Origin: Tetrapyrgos nigripes
Lineage: Eukaryota; Basidiomycota; Agaricomycetes; Agaricales; Campanellaceae
Length of the DNA: 64,000 nt
Reading direction: 5' to 3'
Assembly (NCBI GenBank): GCA_013368315.1
Contig: JAACJM010000024.1
Location: 62,001-126,000 of the forward strand
Shown here: one piece after another, positions 56,931 to 64,000 of the stretch
How positions within the stretch are numbered: position 1 is the stretch's first letter
Layout of the letters: every line of letters starts with the position of its first letter
Translations under genes and position numbers: made by a program
The notes under the pieces: generated by a model
Database searches by the model: none
What the model saw: the letters and a program-made list of their open reading frames with translations, nothing else
Told to the model about the DNA's origin: nothing

Positions 56931-59139
56931 GCTACAGCTGAATGATACTAATGCGGGTGTCGTCAACGGAAGACGCCATTTGCGAGATGGAGGGATAGGA
57001 ATAGATGGGTTCGTACGGCCATGATGATTTAGAACGAATGGGTGGCGTTGCAGCCAGAAGCGGTGTGGAAACCGGAGAACCCAGGTCAGCCTCAGAGGGC
57101 GACACACAGGGTTCAGAGCTCGGGGTGACAGCAACCGGTTCGGGGTCATGGAATTCGATGTTTCCTTTTACCCAGTCAACCGACGGGTTGTAGCAGGAAA
57201 GGAAACTATATCCAAGGACTCCCTTACAAGTTGAGTCGAGATTAGTGACATAAAAGTCAAGAGGAATTTGTTCCCCCTTTGGAAAGTAAACGGAAAAAAC
57301 GGCATACTTTATTCAGGGTGCAGGGTACGGAACCATCAAGTAAGCGTAGACGAACGGGAGGAATGGAAAAGGTAGGTAGGGAATGTTCGGAAACATACGT
57401 AGAGTCGATAAAACAATCTGAAGAACCAGAATCCAAAAGCGACGGAAAAGAAATGGAAAGTTCGGGTTTAGTATATGAGGGAATAGAAAGTAGAAGAACT
57501 AAGGATTTAATGGAAAGAGCGGCTGCGTTGAGAGTAACCTCCTGATTGGCACGATCCCGGTCAACGCAACTCCGACCTCATGCCGAGGCATCAGAGTCGC
57601 TGACTATTTTGGGGACTGCGTGGAAGCAGTGCCAGTCACGGAAGTACTACTGGAGGAGGTGCTTTCCGTGTTCGCAGCTCAGCCGCGAGCCTCGTTTGCC
57701 GCCTTCCGCTTGTTACAGTCATCCGTCGAATGCTTCCCGCCACAGAACATACAGAGATTGTTCTTTTTGCGGCGGTCCCTTTCGTCCTGGGATAACTTTC
57801 CATCTTTCCCAAGCTTGTTGGCCCAGGGTTTCTTCTGGCCGGAAGGGAATGAAGACGACAAGGATGAGTTAGAGTTGGGATTGTAGTTGGAATTGGAGGA
57901 ATTTCTGGATTTCCCACCTTTACTGGAGTTTGAGGACTTTCCGGAACCGGAACTGGAACTATTACCTCCTGAGCCTTTCCCCCTGGAATTCCCTTTTCCC
58001 CCGCTCGCTTCTTCCCGTTTCTTCTCAGTTTGGCGACGCCAGTAACGGGAATCGATTCGGAGAACCTGGGATTTGAGATGGGGAAGGTTCTGTTCCTCGT
58101 AGACTAGGGCAAGGGCGTCCTTGATTCACGGAGCCAAACCCTTTCGGAAAAAGTGTCGCAAGGAATTCTCATCCCAAGTGACTTGCGAAGCAAGTTGTTG
58201 GAACTTGACGCAGTACTTCGTGGCCTGATCGGAATCCTTCATGAATAGGGCCTCCAATCGGTCCTCAGCATCCCCGACCTCGTCGAAAACCCTGAAGTTG
58301 TCCTTCAGCTCCTTGACGAAAATACCAAAGTCAAGGGTCCACAGAGTGGGTTCTTCGGGATCCAGGTTGAGGATTTCCAGCTCAAAGAATTCGAGTGCGG
58401 TGCCAGAAAGATAGGAAAGAGTGAAGCTGATTTTTGCAGCATCAGTCGCGTATGCCTTGGGATGGTTCTGGAGATTAATCTGGATCTGGATCAGGAACGG
58501 ACGGTGCTTCTTCGGATCCGATCCATCGAAAACGTCGGGTTTCTTCACTTCCGTCTTTTCACTGTGACCAGGTGTAACCTTTCTGATGATCTCGTTGAAA
58601 CTTTGGAGGGCGGTAATGAACTGCCTCCTTTCGTCGTCGTCGGAATCGGAATTGTCGGAACCATCTTCTCCTCCCGGAGGCCCATCATCCAGTGGTCCTC
58701 CACCACTGTCGTCAGATCCGCCTCCTCCACCACCCTGATGTTGTTCATTGTCGTCCCCGTCATTTCCCTGATCATACTGCTGGCCCAGTGGAGGACCATG
58801 GCCGTCATCGGGATTGGCGGGAGTACGCGAGGGTCCTGCTCGAGAGGATCCTTGAGTTTACTGTTGGACGTATGAACGGCTTTGGGTTTGTGTAAGGGTT
58901 GCGGAGTCTCCTGGTTCCAGGCCGTCCCAGCTATCAAGGAATTCCTTGAACGGACTCGTGCAGGGTTTGGTTGGGCTCGGATGTGTGAAAATGCTGCCGG
59001 AGCGTCTGTGTTGGCGAATTCGAACATTACGGAAGAGGTTGGAATAATAAGCGTTTTTGAATGGAGTTACCAGAACCGTAAGGTTCGGTGTTGGGGAAGG
59101 AGTTCGTGGTTGAGAATGTTGGGACATTGTAGACAACAA
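56931..59139 (-). pseudogene. gag: gag and protease of a second gypsy family, 5' part only
   Basis: The start is near MSQHSQPRTPSP (ATG 59127). A Gly/Ser/Asp-rich spacer leads to the capsid-like region KKPDVFDGSDPKKHRPFLIQ, FTLSYLSGTALEFFELEIL and LRHFFRKGLAP, with TGA at 58126-58128. A Ser/Gly/Lys-rich segment and a knuckle C-X2-C-X3-H-X4-C follow at 57715-57753. Protease has SLLDSGSSDCFIDSTYVSEH (about 57414-57440) and, after a phase change, FPKGEQIPLDFYVTNLDST and GVLGYSFLSCYNPSVDWV. The sequence ends near 56931 without any RT. It is a 5' fragment of an element distinct from the pol at 60-64 kb. Confidence 0.85.
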
Positions 59140-59158
59140 GAATGGAAGTCTAAAATAC

Positions 59159-60143
59159 TGTTAAGTCCGGGCGGATCCTAGCGTTAGGAAACACGTCGGA
59201 CCCAAGCAGAAGTCTTATTGGAGTTTTGGGAAAGGATGAAGACAAATCCGGGCGGAACCGGTAGTCTTTGAGATAGAAGTATAAGGAAGACACGGAATGG
59301 AATCTGTTAAGATGGTACTATGTTGTCTGAAGTCGGATGAGGTTAGGAGACCAGCTAATTTGATTTTAGACTTAAGCTATCTACTACAAAGTTGCTAGCT
59401 TAAGTACTACTTTGGAAACTATCGGAATGAAGAGGAGTAAGATAGGGATGGTTCGGAAATAAAGGAAAAGCACATGGTGCTATTGGAGATGGATGGAGTA
59501 CTGCAGAACGAAGTGGAAACAAAGTGGAAACAAAGTGGAACGGATTGGAGATGAAGTGGAGTAAGTTTTGGAGATTAGATACGAGCTATCCAGTAGTTAT
59601 CTGAAATGAATCACGGGTTCCCGGATGGGATCCATTTGTGGAGATTAATAGTGGAGCTCGGATATGAATCAGAAATGAATGATCGGAAAGTGTTTGGGAT
59701 GAAAGGGAATGAAGTTCGAAATAAAAGGAAAAGAAGTTCGGAAAAGGATCGGATACAATCGGAAAGATGTATGGAAGCATAGATATTACACTCACTCAAC
59801 AACTGCAGGAGGGGATCCAAAGATATATAAATCAGAACTAGAAGATACAAGGCTGACATACTACGCACCTGCAGGAGGGGATCCAAAGAGAAAAACTCAA
59901 GGATACTCACCTGCAGGGAAGGGGTATATATACTTGTATGAAGGCCTGGGAAAAGATCTGCAAAACTGTACAGTTGAAACGAAGTAATAGAAAGGTGGAA
60001 TGATGGGAGATCAAATGATAAACAATGAATGATGGATGATAAAACAGTGAAACAGGGATAAACAAGTCGATGAAGTCCAGATAAAACAAGAACAAAGAAG
60101 TCCTAAAGGAGAAGAGAAGGAAAAAGGAAACTGTCCCCTTACA
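59159..60143 (-). repeat. LTR region between two gypsy elements
   Basis: On the minus strand a start TGTAAGGGGACAG at 60143 follows a polypurine tract. An end GGACTTAACA at 59159 directly precedes the gag leader. It is either one LTR of about 985 bp or two abutting LTRs. Inside (59805-59935) lie three copies of a motif like CCTGCAGGAGGGGATCC. Confidence 0.6.
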
Positions 60144-60156
60144 TCAACCCCCTACT
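60144..60156 (-). other. Polypurine tract of the second chromovirus
   Basis: On the minus strand AGTAGGGGGTTGA precedes TGTAAGGGG. Confidence 0.65.
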
Positions 60157-60214
60157 AGATCTGCGGCGACCTTGACGCAGCATGCCAGTTCCTGGAATGA
60201 TCAGCTTGCGACAC

Positions 60215-63200
60215 TCACACCATTTTAACAGCATCAGGATGCCTTGCATAGAAGTCTGCCACTGCCTTTGGAGCATGTACCAAATCCTCTGCTTGTGGTC
60301 CATAGCCTTTCCATCGGACGAGGTATTGCAACTTTTTCCAACGTCCATAATGACGACTATCCAAAATCTCTTCAACCTCGAACTCTTCTTCGCCATCAAT
60401 GATTTCAGGGTCAGGAGGTGGGTCAGGTCTACAACCAGGGATAGGATTGTTAGTGTAGCGGTCGAGTTTGATGACAGGGAAGACTGGATGGAGGCGTTTC
60501 ATGGATGGGGGAAGTTTCAGTTTGTAGGCACCCTTGCCGACTTCTTGAAGAACAGTATAAGGCCCAAGCCAATGGTGACTGAGTTTCTTTGATGGACGGG
60601 TTGTGTTGATGTCAGAGCCATCCAACCAGACCCTGTCACCAGGCTTAAAGATAGGGGCAGGGGTATGGCGACGGTTATAGTATTGGGCATACTCTGACTT
60701 GGCCTTTGTGAGTGCTGCCTGTGCCTCTGTCCAGCCTGACTTGAGCCGATCAACAAAGTCATTGACATTCTCCATCTCTCAAAACCCATACGAGGGTTTC
60801 AACCAGTGTCAATCATGAAAGGAGTTTGCTGAGTTGACACATGAACCTTATTGTTGTAGGAGAACTCGGCAGTGGGCAGTAGCTCATCCCAGTCGTCCTG
60901 GCGTTGACTCGCCCACTGACGCAGGTAACCTTCTAGCTCTTGATTGACATGTTCAGTCTGCCCGTCTGTCTGTGGGTGGTAGGCTGTAGAAAGTTCCTGT
61001 TTGACACCAGCCATCCTACAGAGTTCCTTCATGAAGTCCACGACAAACTGTGGGCCACAGTCGGAGTGTGCTGATCTGGGCATTCCATGGTGCTTCCATA
61101 CTTCCCTGAAGTAGATACGTGCAGCTCCTTCAGCAGTAACTGTTGTATGAGTCTGAAGGAAGTGACCTCTCTTGCCCAACATGTCTACAATCACCATGAC
61201 TGTGTTGTACCCATGAGCTTCTGGTAGTTCGACAATGAAGTCAACTGACACTGACTGCCATGGCTCAGTGGGAGTCTTAGAAGGGACGAGCTCTCCAATG
61301 GGGAGGTGACGACGAGTCTTGGTCCACATACATAGATCACAACTCTTGGTCCACATACATAGATCACAACTCTTGGTATACAGCCCAATGTACTGAGACA
61401 TCTGGGGCCACCAGTAGTTCCGTGAGACGAGTTCTAGGGTTTTGAACTGTCCAGGGTGACCAGCGACCTTGGTGTCATGGTGTTGGGAGACTATGCGACG
61501 GCAGAGGTCATGGGAAGGAGGAACATAGATCTTGCCCCAGAAATACAGCAGCCCTTCACGTTCATCCCATTCTGCACTGTGAATAGAGCGAGCGTGGGAC
61601 TTGTGCAAGGCTTGCACAGCACGCATGACTTGTTCCTCTAGCTCGTTTTCACGAATAGCGAAGCGGACGTCTCTCATGATCTCGACTTCTTCACCAGTCA
61701 AATCAATTGCAGTAGTGACAGCAGCGATTGAGAACATCTCTGGCTTGAGCAGCACAATGTCCGAATTGTCATTGGCACCAGTACCATGATCAGGTCAGCG
61801 GGACAATGCATCGGGCTTGCCCATAGTGCGGCCAGGGCGATGGTGTAACTGTAAGTCAAAACAAGAGAGATACAGGGACCAACGGGCTTGATGTCGATTG
61901 AGCTTTTTTGCAGTTCGGAAGTACTCCAAGTTTTTATGGTCTGTCCAGATTTCCACAGGAAAACGTCCTCCTTCAAGGAAGTGTCTCCATTCCTCAAGGG
62001 CTCAGATGATGGCCAGCATTTCCTTATCGTGGATCTCATAGTTGTGTTCAACAGCGTTAAGACTCTTGGAGTAGAAGGCAATGGGGTGCCACTTGTCATC
62101 ATCTGGAGACTGCTGGGATAAAACTGCTCCCGTAGCGTAGTCAGAGCTATCTGACTTCAAGTCGGGCATGGTGAGGACGGGAGAGGAGGTAATTAGGGAC
62201 TTCATGATGTCGAAGGCATCCTAAGCATCCTTAGACCAATCAAACTTGATGTCTTTTCGGGTCAGTTTGAACAGTGGTTGTACATGATGAGAGAAGTCCT
62301 GGATAAACCAATGGTAGAAGTTGGTGAATCCAAGGAAGGAGGAGACCTCTTTCTTGCTTTCGGGTACAGGCCACTCTGCAATGCCAGACACCTTGACAGG
62401 GTCCATTTCGACGTGATTATGGGAGATGATGACGCCAAGGTACTCAATGCGAGTCTTCTCAAACTCACATTTGTCCACTCTAAGGTACAGCTTGTGTTGC
62501 CACAACCAGTCTAGGACTAGACGAGTCACACGATGATGCTCCTCAACAGTCTTGGTGTAAATCAAGATGTCGTCGAGATAGACAGATACAATACCCTCCA
62601 TGATGAGATCATGGAGAATGTCATTCATCATTGTCTGGAAGATCGCAGGGCTGTTGGTGAGACCGAAGAACATGACAAGGGGTTTGAAGAGACCACAGTT
62701 GGTGTGAAAAGCTGCCTTCCATTCATTGCCTTTACAAATCTGGATGTTGTTGAAACCCCAGCGTACATCCAATTTAGTGAAGTATCATGCACCTTTGAGG
62801 TTATTGACAAGTTCGTTAATCAGGGACAATGGATAACAGTTTTTAACTGTCATCTCATTTAGCACACAATAGTCTTGGACAAGTCAGAGGTTTCCATCCT
62901 TCTTCTTTACAAAGAAGACTGGGAACGCCATAGGGGATTTAGAGGGATAAATGCGACTGGTAGACAGATTCTCTGTGAGGAACTCATCAAGGGCCTTTTG
63001 TTCATTAGGAGTGAGTGGGTAGACCTTGCAATTGGCAGGTTTAGAGTCAGGGACTAACTCTACTGCATGGTCCCAGGGTTTGCAGTCTGGCAGCACATCG
63101 AAAGAATCCTTGGAGAAGACATCTACATACTCATAGAAGTGATCAAGGAGGCCATCATGAGGGTTCCTCAAAGCCTTGGCATGTGCTTCTGCTAGACGTT

Positions 63201-63977
63201 GAGAAGTGGTGCTTGTCGCTCTGATGAACTCCGACTCTGGAGGAACTGAGGTAACAAATATGTGATCACCCTCCTCAATAGAAACATCGTCAGGGAAGTC
63301 ATCGCAGCTGAAGGTCCCGAGGTTGTTCATCTCATCTTCACCGGGGGAGATGGACCTTCCCAACAACGTTTCAGAGCTTGGCGTTGACGACAAGCAGCAG
63401 ATAGAGATAGTTGATGTTCCTGTTGTACTTCTTCATGACACGTAGAGCACTGCCTTGGGCACTGGCTGAGCTTAATGTTGCCACTGTCCCAATCTATCTC
63501 AGGGTTATGGGCTCGTAACTATCCATAGCCAAGAATGACATCCTGGCTGCCAAGCTGAGTGACCATGAGCTGGATGTGTTCAGAGTGATCCTTGAAACGC
63601 AGGATAGTGTCCAAGATCTCGGTTATGGCTCCAGCCTCGTTAGGAGTGCTGTCAACATTGAAGACAGGGATAGGCTTCTGGAGTTTCCGAGTAGGAATAG
63701 AGTTCTTGGTGACAAACTCAGTGTTGGCATAACCCATACTAGTGGCTTTACTGTCGATGAGCGCACTGCCAGAGATCAGAGAGGCATTAGATGTGGACTC
63801 TAGCTCTATTGGGACTGTCAGGCAGCAGCTTCTGTCGGAGGAGATTACTAATTTGTGAGGTAGACGGCGTTCCCAATGTTTTAGACGGCGCCAAGGAACT
63901 GGACGATGAACAGAAGAAATGGAAGGGGAAATAGAGGGGGCAGGGGGAGACACGACCAAGGCAATTACTTCACACAT
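60215..63977 (-). pseudogene. pol: pol of a second chromovirus (protease, RT, RNase H, integrase, chromodomain), running past the window edge
   Basis: Protease reads ALIDSKATSMGYANTEFV with the catalytic DSG changed to DSK at 63747-63755, then LGSQDVILGYG and TAG at 63519-63521 before LRAHNPEIDWD. RT reads [13 protein letters not shown] at 62884-62886, LVQDY, TGA at 62785-62787, YFTKLDVRWGFNN, FFGLTNSPAIFQ and an intact VYLDDILIY. RNase H reads SSDYATGAVLSQQ and IHDKEMLAII with TGA at 62002-62004. Integrase has HHDTKVAGHPGQFKTLELV, a duplicated CX2C, VDFIVELP, SDCGPQF and QTEHVNQELEGYL. After TGA at 60799-60801 come VWLDGSDINTTRPSKKLSHH and a chromodomain (FEVEEILDSRHYG, LQYLVRWKGYG). Further stops are TAG at 62221-62223 and TGA at 61795-61797. 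Its gag lies beyond 64000. Confidence 0.92.
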
Positions 63978-64000
63978 ACAATCATTATCATTGGTAGAGT

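Overview
The window looks like a transposon-dense, probably heterochromatic stretch of an Agaricomycete (mushroom-forming basidiomycete) genome. The reasons are short 45-65 nt GT-AG introns with CTAAY-like branch sites, Ty3/gypsy chromoviruses, Plavaka-like, KDZ and hAT transposase remains, and several lineage-expanded fungal families. These families include viroplasmin-like (RNase H1 N-terminal-like) proteins, the repeat-rich family carrying a WF-x-PWHTG motif, and a family I associate from memory with DUF6698. I recognise no housekeeping gene, tRNA or rRNA. The species cannot be named from the sequence alone.

Layout. 1-1.6 kb: fragments of a PWHTG-family gene and a viroplasmin-like gene, both minus strand. 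3.4-4.3 kb: an internally deleted Plavaka-like transposase. 5.1-20.7 kb: a three-level nest. A Ty3/gypsy chromovirus (473-bp LTRs, target duplication CTTCC) holds an 8.5-kb element with CACTG inverted termini and target duplication ATA. That element in turn holds a 2.7-kb inverted-repeat element built around a 10/11-bp TCAAGCAAC minisatellite. 23.2-27.6 kb: a minus-strand gene of unknown function split by a 3.7-kb LTR element (214-bp LTRs, target duplication ATGGA) in which I find no reverse transcriptase or integrase. 28.0-30.8 kb and 32.9-35.4 kb: two paralogous multi-exon genes. One is followed by a run of five intron-like units and the other carries duplicated micro-exons. 36.1-41.0 kb: a nearly full-length Plavaka-like transposase carrying a solo LTR (target duplication AGAAC) and a near-perfect 687-bp foldback element flanked by TA. 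42.4-43.1 kb: an older TA-flanked foldback element. 44.4-45.0 kb: a hAT C-terminal remnant. 45.4-50.8 kb: a PWHTG-family gene, a viroplasmin-like gene and a small arginine-rich gene, all minus strand. 51.5-55.4 kb: a KDZ transposase with one frameshift and one stop. 56.9-64 kb, minus strand: the gag-protease part of one gypsy family, an LTR region, then the pol of a different chromovirus that runs off the window.

The unifying feature is how the genes are broken. Across unrelated elements and genes on both strands, almost every in-frame stop that can be judged against a family motif is explained by a C-to-T or G-to-A transition, very often CGA to TGA. This fits methyl-CpG deamination or an RIP-like process acting over the whole region. 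The few frames that remain open (the small gene at 50.4-50.8 kb and most of the KDZ gene) are probably the youngest or the least affected.
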